Shown here: one piece after another, positions 35,601 to 46,700 of the stretch
Layout: each line of letters begins with the position of its first letter
Numbering within the stretch: position 1 is the stretch's first letter
Assembly (NCBI GenBank): GCA_030267565.1
Contig: BRXU01000002.1
Coordinates: 8,065,001 to 8,129,000, forward strand
Direction of reading: 5' to 3'
From: Pleodorina starrii
Taxonomy: Eukaryota > Chlorophyta > Chlorophyceae > Chlamydomonadales > Volvocaceae
Length of the DNA stretch: 64,000 nucleotides
Notes under the pieces: model-generated
Told to the model about the DNA's origin: nothing
The model's database searches: none
The model's input: only the letters and a program-made list of their open reading frames with translations
Made by a program: the position numbers and the translations under genes

Positions 35601-38347
35601 TTCCATACCGCCCGCCTCGCCCAGCCCGCCCGCCCTGCACCCACATGTCGGAGATCAGGAGCCGGAAGGGCTGCGCCCCCGGTGCCCCGCTCCCAGGCGC
35701 TCCCCCCGAGTAGCTGCCGCAGGCCACGGTGGGCAGCGGCGGCGCGGGCAGCGGCAGCAGCGGCCCCGGCCGAGCGGGCGCCGGCGCGGCGGGCTGCGAG
35801 CCACCAGAGACCAGCGACAGAGAGGCGCCAGCGACAGAGAGGCGCCAGCAGGTCGACACCAGCAGGGCGACACCAGAGGCACCAGCGACACCAGAGGCGC
35901 CAGCAGGTTGACAGGCCCGGGGGCGAAGAGGGAGGCGGGGTTGAGGAGGAGGTGCAGGGGAAGGGTGTGAGGAGTGGGTTAGCTGAAGGACCCGTGGATC
36001 AAGGTTCGTGGTAAGGGGAGGCCGAAGGGAGGCCGAGGGAGCAACCAGGCCGCTACGGTAGCTCTCCGCGCACCTTGTTGTTAAGCTTGAGCTTGATCTT
36101 GAGGCCCGGCTTGCCCGCCCCGCCGGATCCGGACCCGCCGTCCGCATCGCCCTCGCCCGTGCGCTGCCGCTTGCTGGGAGGCCCGTCTGCGGGAGGGGAG
36201 ACGCAGCGCGGCGCAGAACAGAGCCGCGTATAGATCAGCGCAGCGATCAGCGTAGGAATATTGCGCATAGGCCAGCGTATAGAACAGCGGCAGTCAGCAA
36301 GCGCTTTCTCCCCCTCGCTCTTCCCCGCCTTCGCCCCGCACCCCCGCACCCCCGGCCCCGCGAATCGGGCCGACCCGGCCCCCTGAATGGGCCCTCCACA
36401 CGCACCCTCGTCCGCGCCATCCGCCTGCCGCAGCGGCGACTGCTGGGTGCTGGAGTGGGGCGACGGACCGCCGCCGCCCAGTGAGCCGGTCGGCGTGGCC
36501 CCCCGCGGGCCGCCCAGCCCCGACGCTGCCAGCTGCTGCCGCAGGTACTGCTCCTTGAAGTGCTCCAAGAGCCTGGGCGGCAGGGGCCGGGGGGTTATCC
36601 ACGTATAGGCCGGAGCCCGTGGGGCCCCAGGGGCCGGGGGGTTTAGGGAGTGATATGCTCCTTTATATAACAATGCGTCACTGCGGACCGGGGGGGTTAG
36701 GGCTTAGGGGATGCGATGCGCCCGTCGGCACGGGTTGCGGCAACCAAGCCGCGGTAGGGGCGGTGTTGGTTAAGAGGGGGAGGCGGGTATGGTTGTTTTG
36801 GGAACATCGCATGGGGGCGTGTTTTGAAATATGTTGTCGGGATTTGGGGGCAAAGGAGTGCGTTGGGTATTGGGGAGGAGGAGAAGGTAAGGAAGGTCTG
36901 GACGTGGCAGCTGACAGGGCTGACAAGAGCAGGTTCGGGAGCTCCAGGGAGGGGATTGAGACGGCGTTTTTGCGAGCCAGCCCGGACCCTATACGATCTG
37001 AATTGGCGCACAGGAAGAGATGTGGTGCGATGCGGTGCGATGGGGCTCCGCACAACGTATCTGTATCAGTATACCTTAACTACAGAGAGGGTCAGGGGGA
37101 GCGTCAGCTGCCTGCATCGGTCGGTGCCTTGGGAGGCTTAGGGGTACCGAGGGGACATTCGACACAGCAGCCGAGCGCCGCCCTCCCCCTTGCGCACTCA
37201 CTCACTCACTCACTCACTCACTCACTCACTCGGGCCCCACGGCACCGTCACTCACTTTCCCGCGTATTTGACCGCCTTCCAGCCGTCGTCCGCCTTGCGC
37301 TCCGGATTGAGCTTCCGCTTCACAAAGATGGAGAAGGCGGAGGGGGACTCGAAGGTTTGGCCTGCACGGCACGGCACGGCACGGCGCGACGGAAGAGGGG
37401 GGTTTGAGGAAGGGAAGTCCGGACGGGCGAGCTTGCCGGCTGAGAGCGAGGGAGCGGGCTCCGCCAGCACCTCTGGCCCTGAACGCCCGGAGCAGCTTGA
37501 CTGGCGGTCAACGCACTCGTGCAGCCCCCGGAGGGACCTGGTGCTGATCTGGGTCGGACCGACCCGCCGCCGATCCGCCGCCGACCCACCGACCAACAGA
37601 ACCAAGCGCGCATACGCACCGACCGCCGCCGACCTACCGCAGACCCACCAGCCCATCGCTCACCCGCGGACCCACCCCAACGGCCCACAGCCACCCTGGA
37701 CCCTACCGCCGCCCCAAAACACCGCGACCCAGAACCAAAAGGGCGCCATACGCACCGTCGCACACGATGGTACCCTCCTCCCTGAGGTCGGCCCACGTGA
37801 TCAGCCCCTTGTACTCCACATAGAGCACCTTGCTGCCGGGCACGAGGAAACCCGCGTCAAGCAGCGTCCGCAGCGTGATGGCGCCCGCTGGCCGCTTGGG
37901 GGCCGCTTTGCCCTTGGCGGTGGTCGCCGCGGGGGGCCGCAGCGGCGGGGGTGGCTGCGGCGGCGGCACTCCGCGCGGTGCAGGCCCCGCCGCGGGTGCT
38001 GCTGGGGGCAGGCCGGGGCCCCGGGGGAGCTTCGGCGCCGTGGCTGGGCCGCCCGGCGGCTCGGAGCCACGAGTCTTGGCTGTTGCGGCGGCCTGTGTTG
38101 GGATTGAGGGAGGGAAGGTTGCGCAGGTTTGGCTCACGCCTGCCTGGCTCCCGCCAACAGCAGCGACTTTGGGAAGCCAACAAGGTGTGAGCAATACCTG
38201 CTGGATGAGGCGGCCCTCGTCGTCTGTATCTGTGCCGCTGTCATCCGCATCGTCCGCAGGCCTTTCCAGCGAAAGCTGAGCGGGCGCTGCGCTGCCATGG
38301 CCGCCGATGCCGGCTTGCTGGCGTTGCCTGGACGCTATGTCCGCCAT
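32056..38347 (-). CDS. MPND: MPND-like protein: RAMA domain plus MPN (JAMM-type) domain with substituted zinc ligand
   Basis: Ten - strand exons in phase: 38347..38198, 38092..37756, 37361..37256, 36572..36406, 36186..36074, 35793..35645, 35023..34789, 34031..33845, 33475..33273, 32430..32056 (TGA); 673 residues. RAMA domain at about 122-198: ITLRTLLDAGFLVPG, GLITWADLREEGTIVCDG, TFESPSAFSIFVKRKLNP, GWKAVKYAGK. A basic stretch KPGLKIKLKLNNK follows. MPN domain from about 330: PFRLLISDMVVILMDFHAH, then SAEVGGLL (the expected catalytic Glu is E356). The H-x-H-x10-D motif reads R436-S-H438-P ... D449, so the first zinc-binding His is Arg. The C-terminus is acidic. RAMA is known as a predicted reader of modified DNA; MPN proteins of this class are isopeptidases when the metal site is intact. 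Inferred: a chromatin protein without normal JAMM activity. Confidence 0.88.
32569..32634. repeat. AGGC tetranucleotide tract
   Basis: About 16 AGGC units in the last MPND intron (33272-32431). A degenerate continuation lies near 32705-32750. Confidence 0.95.
32842..33080. repeat. 14-bp minisatellite
   Basis: About 16 copies of ATGCAGGTCGCAGG, ending in shortened ACGCAGG units. It is in the same MPND intron as the AGGC tract. Confidence 0.95.
33632..33660 (-). repeat. Short repeat shared between MPND introns (copy 1)
   Basis: GTTATGCACGTATAGGCCGG plus AGCCC. A near-identical segment is at 36592-36619 in another intron of the same gene, same orientation. Confidence 0.75.
35039..35282. repeat. 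GGGCAGG-type minisatellite
   Basis: Degenerate repeats of GGGCAGGA/GGGCAGGT/GGGCGGGA in the MPND intron just upstream (in gene sense) of the DFHAH exon. On the sense strand it is C-rich and reaches almost to the acceptor. Confidence 0.9.
36592..36619 (-). repeat. Short repeat shared between MPND introns (copy 2)
   Basis: GTTATCCACGTATAGGCCGG plus AGCCC, matching 33632-33660. It lies 20 bases upstream (sense) of an MPND acceptor. Confidence 0.75.
36646..36686 (-). repeat. Intronic GGAGCATATCACTCCC family, copy A
   Basis: On the - strand it reads CCGCAGTGACGCATTGTTAT, then ATAAAGGAGCATATCACTCC. Close matches are at 51789-51831 and 62529-62576. It lies in gene-sense orientation in an MPND intron. 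Confidence 0.8.
37198..37231. repeat. CTCA tetranucleotide tract
   Basis: (CTCA)n in an MPND intron, ending about 25 bases from the donor of the exon 37361..37256. Confidence 0.9.
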
Positions 38348-38752
38348 ACTGTGCCTTAATTAATTAGTAAAATTGTATGTGTTAGGTCTCAGCCAAGGCC
38401 CGCAGGAGGGAGCGTCCCGAACGCCACACCGAAGCCTGTCCGTAACGTTTATCTAATAGACTTGCATCTGTAAATGCATGCGAATCACTTCAGGTGAGAA
38501 AGTGGCCACGAAGCGAGGAATAGATCTGTTGCCTGGAACCAAACCGATTTGTTGGTTGGTTTAGCGGCAACCGGAAAAGGGAAAACCTAAACTTATTATG
38601 AATCGAACGTATAATGCGCTACAAAATCCTATTGGAAAATGGACAGCATGCCCTATAGTGGCCAACACCTCAAGCGCCCCGCTTCACAAGCGCCGAGACG
38701 AGATGCTGGAAAGTGGGTCGTTTCGGCCGCGAGGCTTGTGACCCTCACCGTC
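38348..38752. promoter_or_regulatory. Short divergent intergenic region, presumed bidirectional promoter
   Basis: Only 405 bases separate the MPND ATG (- strand) from the chosen ATG of the next gene (+ strand), or 291 if that gene starts at 38639. The sequence is AT-richer than the surrounding genes (for example TTAATTAATTAGTAAAATTG at about 38356). No specific factor site is claimed. Confidence 0.5.
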
Positions 38753-41700
38753 ATGGCTCAGGCATCAGACGTCGTATCCCCATCGGCGGCGGGTGCGGCG
38801 AGGGCCGGGCCCAAGGGCCGGCGAGAAGCAGCGGCACCTGCCTACCCAGAACGGGTCCAGGCCGTCCTGGACCACTTGGAAGCCAATCCCATGCGCTTGC
38901 AATCAATACCGATGGTGAGCCTCGAGAGATCATGTTAATCCTATCCACGTGCTCTTGTCACGTTTGGCGACTTGCTCCGGGCATGGCATGTGGGTGTTGT
39001 GGGGTGCGTGTATCAGCTGGGGTGACGCCGTGACGGGTAGACCGAGCCCTGAAAACGCCAGCAGCCGCAGCATCAAATATTCATATTACAACTACCTGCG
39101 GTATTTATTTCATAAAAAACGGAGACGAACGGCTGTCCTGTTAGGCCATCCGCCCGTTCTTCGTAGGACGCTGAGCGGTGAGCGCCACACTGTCGGGCTC
39201 AGGCCCCGGTGGCGTGCTGTCGGTGTCAAGACGTGACCCACGGGTCAGCGTTACCCGTGGCGCCTCCGGCTTCGCCTCGCCGGCCCCCTTGAGTGCGCGC
39301 GCAGCAGTTCTTACCTGCACAGCTCACAGCCCTCTCTTCCCCCGACCGACCGAAAGCCCCCGTGACGTTCCACAGTACAACAGATTAAGGCTTGCATACG
39401 GATGCAAAGGGACCGAACTCGGCCCGGCCTGACCGCCCCCTTGCACTCACTCCACCTCCCCTGCGGTCCTCCTGCACCCCTGCTCCCATGAAGCCCTCCT
39501 GCGCTCCTTCTTTCCCCCCTTGTGGCGCGGCAAGACACACACTCGACCTCAGTTACGCGCTTCCCACCCCGTCGCAGATATACGAGGCCGATTGCTCGTC
39601 CGCGCACCTCCCGGCTGCCGTACAAGGCCTCACGCCTGAGGACGTGATGCCGCCGCCGTCGCAGCGGCGGGGGGCCGACCCTCAGGCGGCGGAGCACTTT
39701 GCGCGCGTTGTGGCGGGGCTGCTGTACGTGGCATGCGGGTGAGGGGCGGGGGAAGAGGGGCGGGAGGGGTTGGGGGCAGGGGAGAGGGTACGACAATTGA
39801 AACCGCAGCTGAGGGCGTGAGGGGGGACGGTTTGTTTTGGCGGGCGGTTTTGTGGCTGGAGCCTCCGGGTGGTGGTGGCGATTTGTATGCTCGTGCGTGT
39901 GCGTGTGCGTGTGCGTGTGCGTGTGCGTGTGCGTGTGCGTGTGCGTGTGCGTGTGCGTGTGCGTGTGCGTGTGCGTGTGCGTGTGCGTGTGCGTGTGCGT
40001 GTGCGTGTGCGTGTGCGTGTGCGTGTGCGTGTGCGTGTGCGTGTGCGTGTGCGTGTGCGTGTGCGTGTGCGTGTGCGTGTGCGTGTGCGTGTGCGTGTGC
40101 GTGTGCGTGTGCGTGTGCGTGTGCGTGTGCGTGTGCGTGTGCGTGTGCGTGTGCGTGTGCGTGTGCGTGTGCGTGTGCGTGTGCGTGTGCGTGTGCGTGT
40201 GCGTGTGCGTGTGCGTGTGCGTGTGCGTGTGCGTGTGCGTGTGCGTGTGCGTGTGCGTGTGCGTGTGCGTGTATATGTACGAAAGTGTGTGGGAGGAAGA
40301 AGCATGTGACACGCGGGAGGAGGAACGGCCGAGAGGCCGAGTGGCGCCATCCACTCACATGGCCCGGCCCCAAATCGCGTGCGTTCGTTGTTCAGTCGTC
40401 TACCGACCGACCGACTGACAGACTGACATACGGACTGACAGAACCCCCGGTATCATTTGTTTTTCACACCACCCGAACCTCACGGCCTGATCCACAATGT
40501 TTGCGCGTCACACCTCCTCCGTCACGCCCCCTGCTGTGCGCACCCGGCCTCACCAATTGCGCCCCGACCCGCCTGCCCCACCGTGATACCTTAACGTCCA
40601 ACTCCCAACTCCCAATGGCTCCGGACCACCAACCGACCAACGGTCTTCGTCAGCGGCCTGGACCAGGCGCACAATCTGGTGACGCCGCTGTGCTGGGGCG
40701 CACCCACGCCGTACGGCGGCAAACCCATCCCTGGCAGCCCCGCGGCGCAGGACGCGTCGTACGTTCACGCGCTGGTGCACCGAGCTGAGGTGTGTACTGT
40801 ATATACGGCAGCGGTACGGCAGCACGCGTGTATGGTCGGCACGCAGGGCGCTCACGGTGCATGGAAGAGCGTGTGGGTTTGAGCGGGCGCGCTACGGACA
40901 GTGATAATGAAACGACACGCAAAGCCGCAGTAATGATTTAAAACGGAGTCGATGACCTGAAACGGAGTCGATACCCGTAAACCTACTTCACGAACATAAA
41001 TGTAGCTTACTCTCAAGCATGCGGACGGGATCACGGCGGGTGGGTGGGTGTTCCCGTGGGTGCCCCCGTGGGTGCCCCCGTGGGTGCCCCCTGGGGGCTG
41101 GGGCCGATCAGTCAGCTGCCCGGGGGAGCTTCTCCTGCTGGGACGAGGTACTGCCGGCTGGGGTCCGCCGCGGCGGGGGGCCCGCTGCTGCTCCGCGGGC
41201 GGGCCCCCCCACCGCCAGCCCACCCGACTCCACTGCTGCCCCACCCGTCTTGCGCGCTCCCTTCCCCAAAGAGGAGAAAACCCCCGCCTTCCTGTACCGC
41301 CCCTCGGACTGCACCCTAAAAACCCTAAAACCCCTCCCTCCCCCCGCGTTGTGTGGATCCATGGACCAGGGCCTCCACGACGGCGAGTTCGGGACCGGCT
41401 TCTCCAACGCCAACTACTGTGAGTCACGGTGCATATACCGGTGCAGATACCGGTACGCTATTGCCAAGTGCTCCCCTCTCCCAACATAACCAAGCCCCTT
41501 TGCTCTCTTTGCTCTGTGCTGCCCCACGGGAAACAAAACAACACACACGCGCGCGCGTGCGTGCAGGGCTGTTCTTGCACATCTGCCTCACTTTCCGCGA
41601 GGGACGCCTTTCCGTACAGCGTTTCACACGTCTCGCACCCGCAATCACGCACACACACACGCACGCATGACGCCTGCCGGCTCCGGAGCCCACCGTAACA

Positions 41701-42044
41701 ACCCCAACCCCAACAGCAACGCACGCACGCACACACGCAACCCCACAGGGTACGCCGCCACAGGGCCGCACCCGGTGCATCCCCGCGTGCTGGACTCCAT
41801 GCGCCGCCACGCCGCCGCCGCCGGCGACGCGCGGCTGCAGCAGCTGGCCGCAAACCACGGCGACGCCTTCTCGCCCGCCAAGTGGGTCGCTGTCTGCGCG
41901 GAGGCGGCACGCGGCGGCGGCGCCGGCGGCGCCGGCGGCGGCGGCCGTGACGCGGCGCTGGCTGGCTGGTGTGAGCGCGTGGCGGCGGACGAGTTCCGGG
42001 CGCTGCTGGAGCACTGCTACAGCCGATTGGCGGCGGTCGCGTAG
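38753..42044 (+). CDS. Conserved-looking protein of unknown function, 267 aa
   Basis: Exons 38753..38914, 39578..39738, 40654..40789, 41370..41418 and 41749..42044 splice in phase (stop TAG 42042-42044). An in-frame ATG at 38639 would add 38 residues. I preferred 38753 because of its ATGGCT context. The sequence looks like a compact enzyme-like fold rather than low complexity: GGLDQAHNLVTPLCWG, YGGKPIPGSPAAQDASYVHA, then GEFGTGFSNANYWYAATG assembled across a 49-bp exon whose leftover T joins GG to make a Trp codon, then HPRVLDSMRRHA. The clustered His, Trp and Gly residues in short conserved-looking blocks suggest a real family, but I cannot name it. It is divergent from MPND with a shared upstream region. 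Confidence 0.75.
39892..40272. repeat. Perfect GTGCGT hexanucleotide tract, 381 bp
   Basis: About 63 perfect copies without a visible interruption, in the intron 39739-40653. The hexamer makes all six frames open, which explains the Val/Arg, Cys/Val, Ala/Cys and Thr/His ORFs here. Confidence 0.98.
41048..41095. repeat. 15-bp minisatellite GTGGGTGCCCCC type
   Basis: Three to four copies of a CCGTGGGTGCCCC unit in the intron 40790-41369. It reads as WVPPWVPP in one frame but is spliced out in the model. Confidence 0.8.
41314..41334 (-). repeat. Interstitial telomere-type repeat (TTTTAGGG type, reverse)
   Basis: CCCTAAAAACCCTAAAACCC, the complement of the chlamydomonad telomere unit TTTTAGGG with one extra A, inside an intron. 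Confidence 0.6.
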
Positions 42045-43730
42045 CGACAGCAATAGCGGCAGTAGCAGCAGCAGAAGCTGCATCAGCAATCAGCAACGCG
42101 GTGTCGGGGCTGCGTCGGGGTTGTGTCGTGCAAGCAGCAGCTGTTGGCTGGTTGGTCGTAGGCAGAAGGGGAGCGGCGCGGGGCTGCAGCCCTGATGGTT
42201 GGTCGTTGACAGTTGGCAGTTGACAATACCGGTAGTTGACATTACCGGTCCGACGAAGTTTCATCCTGGCTGGCCGAAGTCACGCTGTCCTGGACCTGGA
42301 CTTGGTTTTCTGGAGGCAGTTGCTCCACCGCATGGGTGGGCCGAGGAGCAAGGTCAGCCACCGTTGTTGTTGGATAAGTAAAGTTGAGTGGATATAGTTG
42401 TTTTGTCTGCAGTGGACCTTACCCAAATGGTCGCTGGTGCAAACCGCAACCTGATACTGTCCTGGCCGACGCCCAAAGTGGGCACTTGACGTTTGCTGCT
42501 GTTACAGTGGACTCCGACTACGGTCCCACTACGGTACGTAGTACAGCGTTTGGTTGGTGTGAGGCGATTTGCCAGGGTTTCGTCGGGCGCTGTGCGTGGT
42601 GCTGGTGCCGACGTGGGTCGACAGCCGTCAGGAATTCGCTGCTCTCGTGAGTTGTTGGAAAAGGAGAGGAGAGCCGCGACGATGTAGGCAAGTTGCTTGA
42701 TTGTGCAGAGGTGAAGCGGACCGTGGATGCCGTGGGATCGAGCGGGTCCGTCCACCGGAGCGATGAAACCGTGGCGGCATCGGGGCGGCAGTAGTGGAGA
42801 ACCCTTACTCATACCGTAATCCAGTTAAGAACGTGTGTGTGTGTGGGGGTGTGGGTGGGTGAGTGGGTGTAAGGGAGAGGTTGCGTTCTTCCGCCAATGC
42901 AGGAGATGTGGAATGCGGCAGTCCGGGGGGAGTTCCTGGCGGGCGGGGCCCGACCCGTACCGGAGGCTAGGTGCAGAGCTGCAGACAGTTGAGCGGTCAG
43001 CGTGCGCGTGGGGCAGTAGGCGGAAGTGCTTAATGCTTTGAAATTCCGCCAGGTCGCCGTTGTTTCTCTTTGTAACTTTGCTCTTGGGCGTGCAACCGTA
43101 GTTGCAATGCGAGGGGGTTCCCGGCTGGGTCCAGACCAGCCGCCGGACATGTCCTGGGAGCTGGGACAGCTTATGCCCTGGGGATTGTGCCCCCGAAAGA
43201 ACTAACCATAAAGGCAATCCCTGCACATTTGAAAGTTTTGTTAAATCAATTTGCAAGGCACGATGATCGCTGCCGCTAATCCGCTGCCGCGGACCCGCGG
43301 GACATTCGGTTACGATTGAGCAGTGAACGAGCAAGACGACAGTTGCAGTGAAAGTGGCTTCCAGGCTGTTCCAGGAATCATAAGAGCCTGCCTTGCATCA
43401 AGTATGATATTACATATATTGGCCTCTTGATGTACCCCTTAATTCTGGTCTGCGTGCTTTTGGACCACTGATAACTTACAGCACCCTAATTGCCTACTGC
43501 CCAACTTACGCGTCGGGAATCGCCTCACCTACATACGATAGAGACACTACTATTTAGCGGGCGCTCTCGCCTCTCGGCTGCGATACTATCAACTCCTGTT
43601 CATTACAGTTGGCATTACCCTTGCTACCGGCTGTCAAAGGCTCGTCGTAATGGCTTACATGTCGTGACCTGCATCAAGCGTAACTTTAGACCGTGGCCTG
43701 GTTCTTCGCAAAACGCTCGGAGTCCCGAAA
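42045..43730. other. Intergenic region between two + strand genes
   Basis: About 1.7 kb holding the 3' UTR of the upstream gene and the promoter of the downstream one. It contains two TACCGGT palindromes near 42225-42250. No coding frame with support is seen. Confidence 0.65.
43071..43075 (+). terminator. Candidate TGTAA poly(A) signal for the 267-aa gene
   Basis: First clear TGTAA after the stop, about 1030 bases away. That is long, so an earlier variant signal may be used instead. Confidence 0.25.
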
Positions 43731-46700
43731 ATGGCACAGGCGCATAGCGCGGTCGACTACGGTCGCCAGAGGAGCTTGCTCCAGAGCGCACAGTCTTTGG
43801 TAGCCGAGCTCCGTGCACTTCCGCTCGATCCAGCAACAACACGGGCCAGCTACCCGCGGATGTTCGAGCTCGTCCGCATGGTCAAGCGCTACAGCGAGGC
43901 CACGGCCGCGCTTCCTGCCGACGAGACCCGCGCCATGTGGGAGCAACGGGGACAATGGTTACAAGAAGAGTAAGCCTGCGCGCGGCCGGCGGGGCCGGTA
44001 CCGATAATGTTCGCACGGTAGGGTTCTCCATGGCAGGCCGGAAGGGCGGGAAGGCCCCTACTGCGCGGTCAGGCCACTCTTTGGTCCAAACGCGGTCTGC
44101 TGGCAAGATCTCTGATCCAAAAGAGGTCAAACTAGCTCGTCTGTATAGCCCCAACCGCCGCCGCGGTCGTGTGTCTCACACCCCGCTCGCCTCCTCCCCC
44201 CCTGGAGCAGCAACACCCCCCCCCCCGCCTCCCTACGCGTTCCCCCCCCCTCCCTTCGGTGCCCTGCCCTTCTGCCGTCCGGTGCGTCAATGCTCCATCG
44301 AGCACCCACACTCCCCTCAACGCCCTACCGTACCCCCTCCGTCGCCTCTGCCCCACTCTCCCTTTCACCCCCACCTCTCCCCCCTTCATTCTTACAAATT
44401 CTTCACTCTTCAAACCCCCACCTCCCAACCTCCCAACCCCCCTCCCCCCGACCTCACCTAGCGCAGGGTGGCGGGTCTAGCCCAGGAGCGCATCTACTCT
44501 CCGGACCAGCAGCAGTACTGGCTCAATCTGCTGCTGCTGCTGTTCGCGGGGGCGGAGGCATGCGACCGGGCGCTCAGGGAAAAGGTGCGGCGCGGCGCGA
44601 CGCGGCAGCGGCGCGGCATGACACGGCATTGACGGGTTTCCCAGTGCAAACCCGGTGCAGACAGGCCAGGCCAGGTAAAGGTGCGGCGGGAGCCCTGGAT
44701 GAGCCCTGGACGAGCCCTGGACGAGCCCGGGCGTCGCCGCCACCTGCCGCGGGGCGATGAAGCCAAACCTGCGCCAGCCGCTCCGTTCCTCTCCTCTGCG
44801 CTTCAGTCCGCGGGTCGCCGGATGCTGCCTTGCCATACCCCGCAGTACCCCCGCGCCCCCCAAACACGCATCCGCACGGGCGCGCGGGCCGCCGGCCCAG
44901 GCTTGCTCTGGCGCGCGCTTCTCTCCCCTCCCCCCGCCCCCCTCCCCCTGCGCCGCAGCTCCTGCCGCACAATCGACAATCCTCATCGCCGCCTGACGCC
45001 CGGCCTGCCCCTGTCTAACCACCCTACCCCGCCCTACCCCACCCCGTCTCCGCTGCGGTATCATTTTTTACCCCGCCGCCCCGCCTTCCCGCAACCGCTC
45101 CCGCTCCCGGCGCCGGCTCCGGCCCCGGCACCCGCTGTCCCCCAACGCAGTTGGAGCTGGAGCTGAGCCTTCAGAGCCAGTCTCGTCAGGTGGCTGATCT
45201 GCAGGAGGCGCTGAGGGCGGCGAGGGAGGAGGCGGAGCAGGCGGCGCAGGTGGGGCGGGGGGCGGAGGCGGGTGGGGGGGTTGAGTGTGTGTGTGGGGGG
45301 TTGAGTGTGTGTGGGGGGGGGGGTTGGCTGGGTTGCTTGGATGTTCCCAGTGAAGAGACCGGGGTGGCCGACGTGGGGGTGGAGGGTTGGGGTGGTTGGG
45401 AGGTGGGAAGAGGCGAGCAAGAGCCCCACCCTTCTGATGCTGGTGTGAGAGCGGGCTGGCTGGTGGGGAGGTGGGGAGGTGGGCAGCGGCGGGGGCCGCC
45501 GGGCAGTGGTCCCGACTGGACACCACTCATCGCGGCAGCGGGAGAGAGGGAGCAGGAGCGGGAGCGGTGAGCGGGAGGGGGGCAGCGGGAGAGAGGGAGC
45601 GGGGAGTAAGCGAAAGGGTGGGGGCGATCGCCGCAGTCATCGCCGTTATCGTTGTGGTTGTTGCATTTGACGCAATTCACTTTCAAAGCCCCCCCCCTGC
45701 GCCCCCCGCCCTTTGCACCTCCCTCCCTCCCTCCTTCCCACCCTCCCTACCATAGGCACTTGCGTTGCATGGCACTAAAACAGACACAACCCTCCCTCCC
45801 CTGTCCCCTCCCCTGTCCCCTTCACCCCTTCCTCCCCCCCGTTGTACTCTTCCTCCCCCTTTCCCACCCCAAAACACCCCCACACCCCCAAACACCCACA
45901 CCTCCACCCCCAAACACCCACACCCCCCACACACACCCGCAGCGCACCTCGATCCCCCCCGACCTGGCGGAGGAGCTGCTGGCTCTGCGGTCCAAGACGG
46001 CGGTGTTGGGCCGGGAGCTGGACCGGGGCCGGGGGGAGCTGGCGGCGGCGCAGCAGCAGATGCAGGTCAGGAGGGGAGGGGCGCGGAGGGGGGGGGGCGG
46101 AGGGGAGGAGAGGGGAAGGAGGGGGGGAAGGAAGGGGGGGGGGCAAGGGGTAACAAACAGGATACCGCAGCGGCGGGATGTGGGTGAGCGAGAGCCGGGA
46201 GGAATGCTTTTACCAGACGTAGGGGAGGGGGAGAGGAAGGGGGAGAGGGGGAAAAGGGGCGGAAGGGTGGGGAAGGTGTGTGTGTGTGTGTCGATGCGTG
46301 TGCTCCATTGCGCCACTCCACTGCGTCTGTCAGCCTCTCGGTGTGGCTGTGTGTCAGGTGGAATGTCATGCTCAACCCCCCTCCCCCTCCCCCCTCCCTT
46401 TGTCGCCTCCGTTCCACCGCTGCGGTCTCATCTTGATTGCCCTCCCGCCCCTCCCTCCCTCACCCTCACTCTCCCCCCCTTCACTCCCAGTTGTTGGTTG
46501 CCGAGCGGGACTCCCTGCAGCAGCAGCTGGACGGATTGAAGGGGGAACTGACGGCGGCGCAGGACACGGCAGCAAGCAGGCTGGAGGTGCGGGGGGGTGG
46601 GGGTGGGGTGTGGGGTGTGTGTGTTTTGGGGGCGGGAGGGGGGCCAGTGGGGGGGGGGAATGAATTGCGAAATGCGTTCGTGGAGCTGGTTGGGTTGCAG

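Noticed and set aside
39311..40788. Val/Arg, Cys/Val, Ala/Cys, Thr/His and Ala/His repeat ORFs
   Set aside because: Translations of the perfect GTGCGT tract, which lies in an intron of the 267-aa gene.
40790..41369. WVPPWVPPWVPPG segment as coding
   Set aside because: It comes from a 15-bp minisatellite. Direct splicing 40789 to 41370 keeps frame and joins conserved-looking blocks.
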